Below are positions 5,697-12,287 of a DNA stretch of 33,036 nucleotides, in pieces (the first letter of the stretch is position 1; every line of letters starts with the position of its first letter). Both the position numbers and the translations under genes were made by a program. Below the pieces are notes generated by a model. That model had not been told where the DNA came from. It did not search any database and worked only from the letters and a program-made list of their open reading frames with translations. Source of the stretch: Argonema antarcticum A004/B2 (lineage in GTDB: Bacteria; Cyanobacteriota; Cyanobacteriia; Cyanobacteriales; Aerosakkonemataceae); assembly GCF_023333585.1 (NCBI RefSeq), contig NZ_JAIQZN010000041.1, positions 25,335 through 58,370 on the forward strand. Direction: 5' to 3'.

Positions 5697-5963
5697 ATGA
5701 ACGTATCTTTGACACCCGAACTTGAACAATTTGTGCAAGAAAAGGTCAAAAGCGGCAGATACCTATCTGCAAGCGAAGTTGTCCGCGAAGCGCTGCGACT
5801 GCTGCAAGAAGAAGACCAAATTCGGCAATTGCGCCTTGAAAAACTACGAAAAGAAATTGTGATGGGAATTGAACAGCTTGACAGAGGTGAAGGAGTTGAT
5901 GGGGAAAGAGTATTTGCAAGTCTGCGTGAAAAAATTCGTAAAGCTCGTGAGTCAGAAACATGA
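5697..5963 (+). CDS. parD: ParD-type antitoxin (ribbon-helix-helix)
   Basis: An 88-aa protein that would bind DNA through its N-terminal ribbon-helix-helix and neutralise the toxin through its C-terminal helix. The N-terminus 'NVSLTPELEQFVQEKVKSGRY' followed by 'SASEVVREALRLLQEED' is the ParD/CC2985 signature: a beta strand, then helix, turn and helix. The C-terminal half is charged and helical. It overlaps the toxin gene by 4 nt (ATGA), so the two are translationally coupled. ParD proteins usually repress their own promoter, and a strong promoter lies just upstream. Confidence 0.9.
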   Translation: MNVSLTPELEQFVQEKVKSGRYLSASEVVREALRLLQEEDQIRQLRLEKLRKEIVMGIEQLDRGEGVDGERVFASLREKIRKARESET

Positions 5964-6268
5964 GTAACTATATCTTATCCCCTCTGGCAATTCAAGACTT
6001 AGATGAGATTTATGATTATATTGCCAGCAACAACTTGGATGCAGCAGAAAATTTTGTGGATAACGTTGAACAAAAATGTCAGACTTTAGCACAATTTCCC
6101 AACATGGGCAAAAGTTACGAAAATTTACTCCCTCAATTACGCGGTGTTCCCGTAAATAATTACGTCATTTTTTATCGCCAAGTTCAAAACGGGATTCAAG
6201 TTGTTCGCGTACTAAGTGGCTATCGGGACTTAGAGGCTGTTTTTTCAGCACAGGATAACGACGAGTAG
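5960..6268 (+). CDS. parE: ParE/RelE-superfamily toxin
   Basis: A 102-aa toxin partner of the preceding ParD. The sequence follows the ParE pattern: 'LSPLAIQDLDEIYDYIASNN' at the N-terminus, 'FPNMGKSYENLLPQLRGVPVNNYVIFYR' in the middle, and 'IQVVRVLSGYRDLEAVF' at the end. ParE proteins of this group poison DNA gyrase; some relatives in the superfamily are ribosome-dependent RNases, so the target is inferred. The start codon overlaps the parD stop, and length is normal for the family, so the pair looks intact. Confidence 0.9.
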   Translation: MSNYILSPLAIQDLDEIYDYIASNNLDAAENFVDNVEQKCQTLAQFPNMGKSYENLLPQLRGVPVNNYVIFYRQVQNGIQVVRVLSGYRDLEAVFSAQDNDE

Positions 6269-6410
6269 TAAGTAGAATGGGCAATTGTGCGTTATGCTAG
6301 CGCTAATGCACCCTACAAAGTAACAAAGCTCAGGAGTAGACTTTTTAGGGAAGGTGGATTACTATAGAGGATGTCCCTTACGTCCCACATCTTGAAGTGG
6401 GTAGGAGGCA

Positions 6411-8189
6411 ATGAATGATTGGCACTATTTCTTTCACCACGTTCCCGGTAATCTAGATAAAGGCACTTACCGCATTTTCGAGCCAGAGTGGAAAGCAGAG
6501 ATTTTGCACTGGTTCAGTCGAGAAGATATCCCGAAAGAACAAAAAGAAGAGTTCGTTAAGGCTCTGGTAGATTTCGACGACGGATGCGGAAATTTTTATC
6601 GATATCGAGCTTTTTTCCTAGCTTCAGAGGCTTTAGCTTATTTCCCAGAATGCAGCTTGGGCGATGCAATTGTCAAACAGTTGCTAGATTGGAGTTATGT
6701 CTACTTCGGCTGGAAGAAATTTCCCTTGCGACTGCGAGATGCAGCAAAAGCGGCTCTGGAATTAACGGACAAACAACGGGTAATTGCTGCTTTTGTTCGC
6801 TTTCTCCATAATACTGAAACTCGGCTCGCTTTGCGATGGGCGGCTGAGAAATTGGGAAAACTCGATCGCGGTAACAAAAATGCGATCGCAGCCTTATTGC
6901 TACTATTGCAAGTAACTCAGGATTCATCCACGCAAATAAAGGCAATTTGCAGCTTGGGTGAAATTGCCTCTGGGAATGAATTTGCGATCGCTACTCTAGT
7001 TCACCTGATGCAGACGACGCTGGATAAGAACGTTTGTTACAGTGCGATCGAATCTTTGGGTAAAATAGGTTTTGGCAATCAAACCGCTATTTCTTCCCTC
7101 ATCGAATTCTTGGAGATTAACCGAGGCGATAACATCTGTTTGGGTGCAGTTATAGCTTTGTGGCAAATCGATCCAGGTAATGCAGTTGCGATCGATACTT
7201 TAGTAGAGATAATCGAAACTACTAGAAATGGATCTCTACTTGGGAAGGCTGCTAAATACTTAGTCGAAAACGATCCTGGGAACCTAGCTGCGGTTGCTGC
7301 TTTAACCGAGAGAATTGAAAGTAGCCAGGATACATGGATACTTTTTGTATCTGCTTTTTACTTAGGCGAATTCAATCTAGGCACTAAATTCACCAACTCC
7401 GCTATAGCCCAAATCATTCAAACTATCGAGGATACCTGGACATCCTCTTATGTTTATGAAGTATTTGGGATTGGAGCTAAAATTAGCCCGCACAATAAAA
7501 TTGCGATCGCCGCTTTTTTGCAGATACTGGAGACCAGCCAGGATGAATGTAAACGTTTGAGAGCAGCTGAATTATTGTTGGCAATTGACCCTAGCAACGA
7601 AATAGCAATCTCCTCTATTTGGCAGATATTTGAAACCACTCAGAATGAATGGATGCGTTTGATATGTGCTGAAAGATTGCTACAAATTGAACCGAACAAC
7701 AAAACTGTAATTACCGCTCTCTTGCAGATGCCAGAAACCACTCAAGATGAATGGAGAAGTTTGAGAGTAGCTGAGATGATGGTAGAAATTGATGACCACC
7801 GTCAAAAAGGGCTTGATGCTTTAGTTCGACTAATTAAGACTACTCAAGATGGCGGAATCTTGCGGTATGTGACTGAAAGTGTAGAACGCCTTTACTCAAA
7901 CAACAAAATTGCCAAACCTCTGCTCGATCGAGCTATCTTTAGCCTTGTTGAGTCATTTCAAACTTACAAAGATGATGATTACGAATCCTTGCTCTTGTGG
8001 ATAAGCGATCGTTTAACACAAATCCTGCCAAGCGATTACTTATCTAAAATCGTCATCATCCTTAACCCCTATCTGGAAGAACAGGTTTACCAGAGCAGTT
8101 CTTATCGCTATGAAGCAGTGTTTAACCTCATCTGGCATTGTGCCGAAAACATGAATTATCCAGCTTTTTATAAAGCTTGGCACAATTAA
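6411..8189 (+). CDS. HEAT-repeat protein
   Basis: A 592-aa protein made largely of helical HEAT (PBS-lyase-like) repeats of about 37 residues from residue 130 onward, with the recurrent pattern 'GN..AI.ALL.LL.TTQD...R..AAE.L..I.PGN'. The N-terminal 125 residues are a separate, unrecognised region rich in Trp, Tyr and Phe. The last 80 residues also depart from the pattern. No catalytic motif is seen, so it is probably a scaffold or binding protein; cyanobacterial repeats of this kind often occur with NACHT proteins. The start is well supported by AGGAGG 5-10 nt upstream of ATG 6411. Many GCGATCGC sites within the gene code for the 'AIA' of the repeats. Confidence 0.85.
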   Translation: MNDWHYFFHHVPGNLDKGTYRIFEPEWKAEILHWFSREDIPKEQKEEFVKALVDFDDGCGNFYRYRAFFLASEALAYFPECSLGDAIVKQLLDWSYVYFGWKKFPLRLRDAAKAALELTDKQRVIAAFVRFLHNTETRLALRWAAEKLGKLDRGNKNAIAALLLLLQVTQDSSTQIKAICSLGEIASGNEFAIATLVHLMQTTLDKNVCYSAIESLGKIGFGNQTAISSLIEFLEINRGDNICLGAVIALWQIDPGNAVAIDTLVEIIETTRNGSLLGKAAKYLVENDPGNLAAVAALTERIESSQDTWILFVSAFYLGEFNLGTKFTNSAIAQIIQTIEDTWTSSYVYEVFGIGAKISPHNKIAIAAFLQILETSQDECKRLRAAELLLAIDPSNEIAISSIWQIFETTQNEWMRLICAERLLQIEPNNKTVITALLQMPETTQDEWRSLRVAEMMVEIDDHRQKGLDALVRLIKTTQDGGILRYVTESVERLYSNNKIAKPLLDRAIFSLVESFQTYKDDDYESLLLWISDRLTQILPSDYLSKIVIILNPYLEEQVYQSSSYRYEAVFNLIWHCAENMNYPAFYKAWHN

Positions 8190-8193
8190 GCTC

Positions 8194-8230
8194 AGAAACC
8201 CGGTTTCTCTGAGAAACCGGGTTTCTTTTG
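8194..8230 (+). terminator. Terminator-like hairpin, AGAAACCCGG repeat copy 2
   Basis: Arms AGAAACCCGGTTTCTC (8194-8209) and GAGAAACCGGGTTTCT (8211-8226), then TTTT. It begins 4 nt after the HEAT gene's stop codon. Confidence 0.8.
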
Positions 8231-8276
8231 CCTAACCAGCGAGTGGCAGATCGGATCTGAATAATTTAAGAAAACT

Positions 8277-8313
8277 AGAAACCCGGTTTCTCTGAGAAAC
8301 CGGGTTTCTTTTC
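8277..8313. terminator. Terminator-like hairpin, AGAAACCCGG repeat copy 3
   Basis: The same 33-bp near-palindrome as copy 2, repeated 83 bp later between convergent genes. It lies 15 bp from the stop of the FMN reductase and could end transcription from either side. Confidence 0.75.
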
Positions 8314-8327
8314 CCTAACCTACGAGT

Positions 8328-8909
8328 TTATGCTTTCAATTTCGCCAGCACATTCGCCACATTTGCGCCAAGCTTCTCGATAGATTCTTGCTGTTTTGGA
8401 TCTGTCAAAGCACCTTCAGGAGTGAAGACTTCATAAGCTTTGGGTATAGCTACTTGATCCGGCAGTACAATCACTCGAATATTACCCAGGATCGATCGCA
8501 GATGAACTAAACCGCGCAAACCTCCTAACCCTCCCGGTGAGGCGCTCATAATCGCTGCCACTTTGTCAGCAAAAGCAGCAAGCGGCGCTTCGCCTGGTGC
8601 TGGACGCGAAGCCCAATCTATGGCGTTCTTGAGAACGGCAGTAACTGAGCTATTGTACTCTGGAGAAGCGATCAGAAGTCCGTCGTGCTGTAACATTAAA
8701 TCTTTGAACTTTCGCGCATTTTCAGGCATCCCTTCTGCTTTCTCCAAATCCTCATCAAGTAGGGGCATCGGGAAGTCGCGCAAATCTATGTATGTTACCT
8801 CCGCGCCTGCTGTGCGGGCTCCATTAGCAGCGATTTGTACCAATTTCTTGTTGTAGGAATCGGTACGGGTGCTACCAGCAAATGCGAGGATTTTGGGCGT
8901 ATATGCCAT
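8328..8909 (-). CDS. NAD(P)H-dependent FMN reductase / quinone reductase family
   Basis: A 193-aa flavodoxin-fold protein of the SsuE/ChrR/azoreductase-like family. It would use NAD(P)H to reduce FMN, quinones or other small electron acceptors in the cytosol. Visible motifs are the FMN phosphate-binding loop 'AGSTRTDSYNKKL' near residues 11-23 and the 'IASPEYNSSVTAVLKNAIDW' segment near 80-99 that contacts the isoalloxazine ring. 'SASPGGLGGLRGLVHLR' follows. Length is normal. It is the last of three leftward genes after pirin and a Q-rich secreted protein, with 157 nt before its ATG, so it may have its own promoter. The exact substrate cannot be told from sequence. Confidence 0.9.
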   Translation of the reverse strand: MAYTPKILAFAGSTRTDSYNKKLVQIAANGARTAGAEVTYIDLRDFPMPLLDEDLEKAEGMPENARKFKDLMLQHDGLLIASPEYNSSVTAVLKNAIDWASRPAPGEAPLAAFADKVAAIMSASPGGLGGLRGLVHLRSILGNIRVIVLPDQVAIPKAYEVFTPEGALTDPKQQESIEKLGANVANVLAKLKA

Positions 8910-8960
8910 GATCGATCGTCCGTTCTAGTGTTTACTTACCTTGTAGAGCATAATTCAATT

Positions 8961-8988
8961 TTAGATTTTAGATTTTAGATTTTAGATT
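8961..8988. repeat. Heptameric repeat TTAGATT x4
   Basis: Four perfect TTAGATT units followed by a T-run. A partial inverse copy, AATCTAAAATT, lies at 9051-9061. It is an intergenic heptamer repeat upstream of the FMN reductase gene. Confidence 0.85.
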
Positions 8989-9066
8989 TTTTTTATTAGT
9001 AGGCGCGGGGCATACGGTACAAACCCCTAATTTCAAATCTTTTCATCCAAAATCTAAAATTGCTCA

Positions 9067-9480
9067 TCAACGCTTTTTACTAGGCGCTTGAATTGTCCGC
9101 TGAAGCTGTTGAACCAGTTGTGGATTCTGTTGCAATAACTGGATTAACTGTTGATTTTGTTGCGACATCTGTCGTACAAGCTGGGGATTTTGTTGTAATT
9201 GCTGTAACAGTTGGGGATTTTGTTCTACCAGCTGTTGCACTAACATCTGGACTAACTCTGGATTTTGGAGCAAAAGCTGTTGCGCTTGCTGTACTAACTG
9301 CGGATTTTGTTGGATAACCTGCTGAACCTGTTGTAGATCGACTTGTGCAAGTAAAGTGGAATTAGAGACTTTTACACTTTCGGCTCGGACAGTCCCATCA
9401 ACAAGTTTTTGGACGCTGGGAAATACCCACATGGCTCCGGCTAAACTTGTAGTTACAGCTACCTGAATCAATCGTTTCAT
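9067..9480 (-). CDS. Secreted glutamine-rich repeat protein
   Basis: A 137-aa protein of unknown function. The N-terminus 'MKRLIQVAVTTSLAGAMWVF' looks like a signal peptide, with cleavage possibly after 'VRAES' or nearby. From about residue 47 to 132 it is a low-complexity array built on 'QNPQLVQQLQQ', an 11-residue amphipathic pattern with Leu/Val spacing suited to a helix or coiled coil, and ends basic (PSKKR). ATG 9480 gives the cleanest signal peptide; ATG 9489 or GTG 9492 would add three or four residues. It starts 37 nt after the pirin stop on the same strand and is probably cotranscribed with it. The repetitive coding DNA (GTTGTTGAAT-like on the - strand) leaves long open frames on the other strand that are not genes. 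Confidence 0.7.
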   Translation of the reverse strand: MKRLIQVAVTTSLAGAMWVFPSVQKLVDGTVRAESVKVSNSTLLAQVDLQQVQQVIQQNPQLVQQAQQLLLQNPELVQMLVQQLVEQNPQLLQQLQQNPQLVRQMSQQNQQLIQLLQQNPQLVQQLQRTIQAPSKKR

Positions 9481-9516
9481 AGTTGGCATCACAAATCAAT
9501 TGAATCCAGTCTACTC

Positions 9517-10215
9517 TTAAGCCAAATCAAACAACAAAACTTCTGCTGCTTTAGTTCCTTCTAGGGCTACACTGTTTTCATCGCCGATTGCCGCCCCATC
9601 TCCTGCTTTGAGAGGCAAGTCATTGAGCTTAATTTGCCCCCGTGCGACCTGCACCCAGACATTTCGCCCATTTTTGATTGGGTGAACAACTTTTTCTCCG
9701 GGTTCCAGCAAAGTGGCGTAGAGATCGACATCTTGATGGATGGTGACAGAACCATTGCGCCCATCTCTAGAAGCGACTAAGCGTAGATTACCGCGTTTTT
9801 CTTCATCCGTATACATTTTCTGCTCGTAACCGGGCTGCAACCCTCTTTTTTCGGGCAGAATCCAGATTTGCATAAAATGTACTGGGTCGCTTTTTGAATG
9901 GTTGTACTCGCTGTGTGCAATGCCAGTACCAGCGGTCATTCTTTGCACTTCGCCGGGACGGATCACCGCAGTGGTGCCCAGAGTATCTTTGTGTTCTAGC
10001 GCCCCATCCAGCACGTAGGAAATAATTTCCATATCTCTGTGAGGATGGGTCGGAAAACCCATTCCTGCTGCAACTCGATCTTGATTGATCACGCGCAGGT
10101 GCCGAAAGCCCATGTTATCTGGGTCGTAATAAGATGCAAATGAGAATGTGTGATAACTATCAAGCCAGCCGTGATTGGCGTGTCCGCGTTGTTCCGATCG
10201 CCTTACAGTAATCAT
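9517..10215 (-). CDS. Pirin family protein (cupin)
   Basis: A 232-aa bicupin of the pirin/YhaK type. The metal-binding set is complete: His57 and His59 in 'THPHRD', His101 and Glu103 in 'IAHSEYNH'. Some bacterial pirins have quercetin 2,3-dioxygenase activity, others bind partner enzymes; the role here is open. The N-terminal motif 'RRSEQRGHANHGWLDSYHTFSFASYYDP' is typical. It is transcribed away from an HxlR regulator, with 110 bp between the start codons, and heads a leftward group with the Q-rich protein and the FMN reductase. Control by that regulator is inferred from the divergent layout and from known links between HxlR proteins and quinone stress. Confidence 0.92.
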   Translation of the reverse strand: MITVRRSEQRGHANHGWLDSYHTFSFASYYDPDNMGFRHLRVINQDRVAAGMGFPTHPHRDMEIISYVLDGALEHKDTLGTTAVIRPGEVQRMTAGTGIAHSEYNHSKSDPVHFMQIWILPEKRGLQPGYEQKMYTDEEKRGNLRLVASRDGRNGSVTIHQDVDLYATLLEPGEKVVHPIKNGRNVWVQVARGQIKLNDLPLKAGDGAAIGDENSVALEGTKAAEVLLFDLA

Positions 10216-10280
10216 TTTTTTTGTCCCGATCGTTTACTGTTGTTGCGCTATGTTTCTACTTTAAAACATATCAAGCTAAA

Positions 10281-10336
10281 ATGACAGTATGCACTTTAAA
10301 GTAAGATACTATCCAAAAAGATACTATGCAAAGTAT
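10281..10336 (+). promoter_or_regulatory. hxlR-like promoter and putative HxlR operators
   Basis: ATGACA (10281-10286), an 18-nt gap, and GATACT (10305-10310) make a possible promoter with a short leader. AAGATACTAT is repeated directly at 10303 and 10318, 15 bp apart. Two inverted repeats are built on TACT/AGTA: AGTA-aga-TACT (10300-10310) and ATACT-n6-AGTAT (10321-10336); the second covers the hxlR start codon. These resemble operators for autoregulation by a dimeric winged-helix repressor; binding is inference. Confidence 0.45.
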
Positions 10337-10655
10337 AGAAAGTCTCGATCGCATAAGTTGTTCGGTAGAAATCACTCTGAAGGTGATTGGCGGACGCTGG
10401 AAGGTGTTGATTTTGCGAGAACTGTTTTTGGGGGTAAAAAGGTTTGGGGAACTACACCGCGCCTTGCAGGGCATTACTCAGAAGATGTTGACTCAGCAGT
10501 TGAGGGAATTGGAGCAGGATGGAATAGTCGATCGCCACGTCTACTTGCAAGTCCCACCCAAAGTCGAATACTCTTTAACACCCTTGGGAGAAACGCTCAA
10601 ACCAATTCTCGATTCAATGCACGAGTGGGGATTGAAATATTTGGAAGGGAGATAA
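10326..10655 (+). CDS. HxlR-family winged-helix transcriptional regulator
   Basis: A 109-aa DNA-binding protein. The HxlR signature is clear: '[23 protein letters not shown]', '[35 protein letters not shown]', then the wing '[17 protein letters not shown]'. Cys12 sits at the position of the redox-sensing N-terminal cysteine of the quinone- and electrophile-responsive relatives YodB and HypR, so thiol control is plausible. It is divergent from the pirin gene, with repeated TACT/AGTA half-sites in the gap and across its own start codon. A longer overlapping frame from 10289 in another register is a shadow: it has no family resemblance. Confidence 0.92.
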   Translation: MQSIESLDRISCSVEITLKVIGGRWKVLILRELFLGVKRFGELHRALQGITQKMLTQQLRELEQDGIVDRHVYLQVPPKVEYSLTPLGETLKPILDSMHEWGLKYLEGR

Positions 10656-10924
10656 AATAGCGGCACTAAGCTGAGGAGCATTTAAATCGAATAAAGAGAC
10701 GGGGCTTATATGCCCATCCCACAAGAATCTCAGAAAAATTGACTGTAAAATTAGATGCGTAGCAGCTTATCTATCACCCTCGATCGGCAGGGTAGCTGGT
10801 AAACTCTGAAGTTTTAGCGGGACAGAGGTAGTCATTGTGGGGTGAAGGATAGCACCCTGTTTTGATTATATTTAGCAGTCGGCAAGGTTGAGAGAGCCGG
10901 AAATAGTAAAGCGTCAACGTTATT

Positions 10925-11317
10925 TTAATCCAGAGATCGCTGCCGTTCGGCGATGCGATCGTCGCTATTTAACTGAAGCAAGCTTACGGTTGTTCGTCCT
11001 TCTGGTGTCAACCCCACAATTCTAAATCCCTCCAGCATGAAATGCTCATTCCATTGCTGTGTTCGCGGGTTGAATAGAAAACTGAAGGCTCCTGTTTGCG
11101 GATCGAAAGAACCGAGATCCGTACCTTTGTAACGATTACATCGCCAGCAGGCAAATGCTAGATTATCCGCTTCAGTAGCACCGCCGTGCTTTAGTGCAAT
11201 AGCGTGGTCAATTTCGTATGGGAAAAAAGCAACACCCGCAGGAAGCAAACAATACTCACACCTGTAATTGGCTCTTTCTTCTACAAGGCGGCGAAGTGCA
11301 GCAGAGATATAAGTCAT
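10925..11317 (-). CDS. HNH endonuclease, module A
   Basis: A 130-aa single-domain HNH nuclease. A zinc pair C20-x2-C23 ('RCEYC') and C57-x2-C60 ('CWRCN') flank the active-site 'EIDHAIALKHGG' (Asp37, His38) and Asn52, the usual HNH layout. After the core comes a distinctive tail: 'DPQTGAFSFLFNPRTQQWNEHF', then 'GLTPEGRTTVSLLQLN'. The second HNH protein in this window (26358-26783) has the same tail. The gene overlaps the end of its upstream partner by 4 nt, so the two are translated as a unit. HNH nucleases cut DNA in many contexts (homing, restriction, toxins); the pairing suggests a toxin-antitoxin-like or regulated nuclease unit, which is inference. Confidence 0.9.
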   Translation of the reverse strand: MTYISAALRRLVEERANYRCEYCLLPAGVAFFPYEIDHAIALKHGGATEADNLAFACWRCNRYKGTDLGSFDPQTGAFSFLFNPRTQQWNEHFMLEGFRIVGLTPEGRTTVSLLQLNSDDRIAERQRSLD

Positions 11318-11667
11318 GTTGAAGGTGAATTTGTCAGATACCGCAGACTACCAGCTTTGAGCATGATGACCAGATGTTCGATGCGATCGTACTCATCAAG
11401 TTCAAGACATTCTTGAGTAGTCAGTTCGCCAGCTTTACTGCGTTCCAGAAGAGTACGCAGACGTTCCTGCATTTCCGGTGTGGGGCCAAAAGCTGCGATT
11501 TGTTCGGGTGTGGGGTTGCTGGCAATAAAGTTGAGAATGTAACGGTAGATATGAGCTGGCAATGCTGGCTGTTGCAAGCTAAGGGCGAGTAGTTCGGGGA
11601 GGCGAGAACCCACCTGTGACAGTTGCTCAGATAGTTCTTCGGGTACTTCCAGGATGATTTGAGTCAC
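11314..11667 (-). CDS. Antitoxin-like partner of HNH module A
   Basis: A 117-aa protein with no assigned function. The N-terminus 'IILEVPEELSEQLSQVGSRLPELLALSLQ' has the strand-helix-helix look of ribbon-helix-helix or similar antitoxins. The C-terminal half, 'RLRTLLERSKAGELTTQECLELDEYDRIEHLVIMLKAGSLRYL', is helical and charged. Both parts have counterparts in the protein paired with the second HNH nuclease of the window (25947-26351), although overall identity is low. It lies upstream of the nuclease gene and overlaps it by 4 nt, the usual order for antitoxin then toxin. The call is by organisation, not by a recognised family. Confidence 0.65.
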   Translation of the reverse strand: MTQIILEVPEELSEQLSQVGSRLPELLALSLQQPALPAHIYRYILNFIASNPTPEQIAAFGPTPEMQERLRTLLERSKAGELTTQECLELDEYDRIEHLVIMLKAGSLRYLTNSPST

Positions 11668-12287
11668 GATACTAAACCTGATGAGGAGTCGTTCGCATTT
11701 ATTCTAGCAGTGACGGTGGGTTCACCTTCTTCTGGTTGCTCAAATCACTAAAATCTGAGCCTGATGGTTACTCTGTTTTAAATGCTTTTTTATATCTAAT
11801 TTCTGTTTTCCTATTTTAAATTTGGACATCCTAAATTTTTGGCTCTTTCGGAGTTGTGATCCTTTTGTTCATATAAAGAACATTTTTATTTCTTTTCTCC
11901 TCTGCCCCTGGAGCCCCTCTGCCATAGCATAGTAAACACGGAAGAGCCTATCTTTGCGGCTTCCCCAGCTTTCGTAAGGTTGAGGTAAGGAAACCCAAAG
12001 TAGATTGTGGCTTGGTTGGGTAACGCTCGCGCTCAACCCAACCTACAATTGTATCAACCATGAACCATGAACTCTAGAATTGAAAAAGGTAATCGCGGAC
12101 GCGATCGCCCAGTCCCCAATCCCCAGTCCCCAACAGACGGCAACTACCCCTAGCTCATACGGTTCTCACGATTGCAAAGTAAAGCCTCAGAGAGATATTC
12201 TTATAGTAACAAAGTACACAAAAGTTTATATAAGCGTCAAACTAAAAGAAAGCGCTTATTGAACCGCTCGGCGAGGTAAAGCCCACC
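11668..12287. other. 620-bp gap upstream of clpC
   Basis: No convincing gene. It holds T-rich sequence, the inverted repeat at 12014-12043, and a C-rich stretch with repeated 'AGTCCCCA' near 12110-12136. An A/T-rich segment with TTTATATAA at about 12222-12230 could contribute to the clpC promoter, but no proper -35/-10 pair was found. Confidence 0.6.
12014..12043. repeat. Short inverted repeat GGTTGGGT...ACCCAACC
   Basis: Arms GGTTGGGT (12014-12021) and ACCCAACC (12036-12043) around a GC-rich loop. Sequences of this type recur between genes in many bacteria, cyanobacteria included; here it lies about 245 nt upstream of clpC. Confidence 0.55.

Noticed and set aside
9093-9317. 74-aa + strand frame of alternating hydrophobic residues
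   Set aside because: Shadow of the Q-rich repeat coding DNA; no ribosome binding site and no other support.
10289-10660. 123-aa + strand frame overlapping the HxlR gene
   Set aside because: Runs in another frame across a clear HxlR family gene and has no domain resemblance.
12080-12262. 60-aa frame upstream of clpC
   Set aside because: Low-complexity Pro/Thr/Ser sequence from a C-rich intergenic repeat; no protein-like features.
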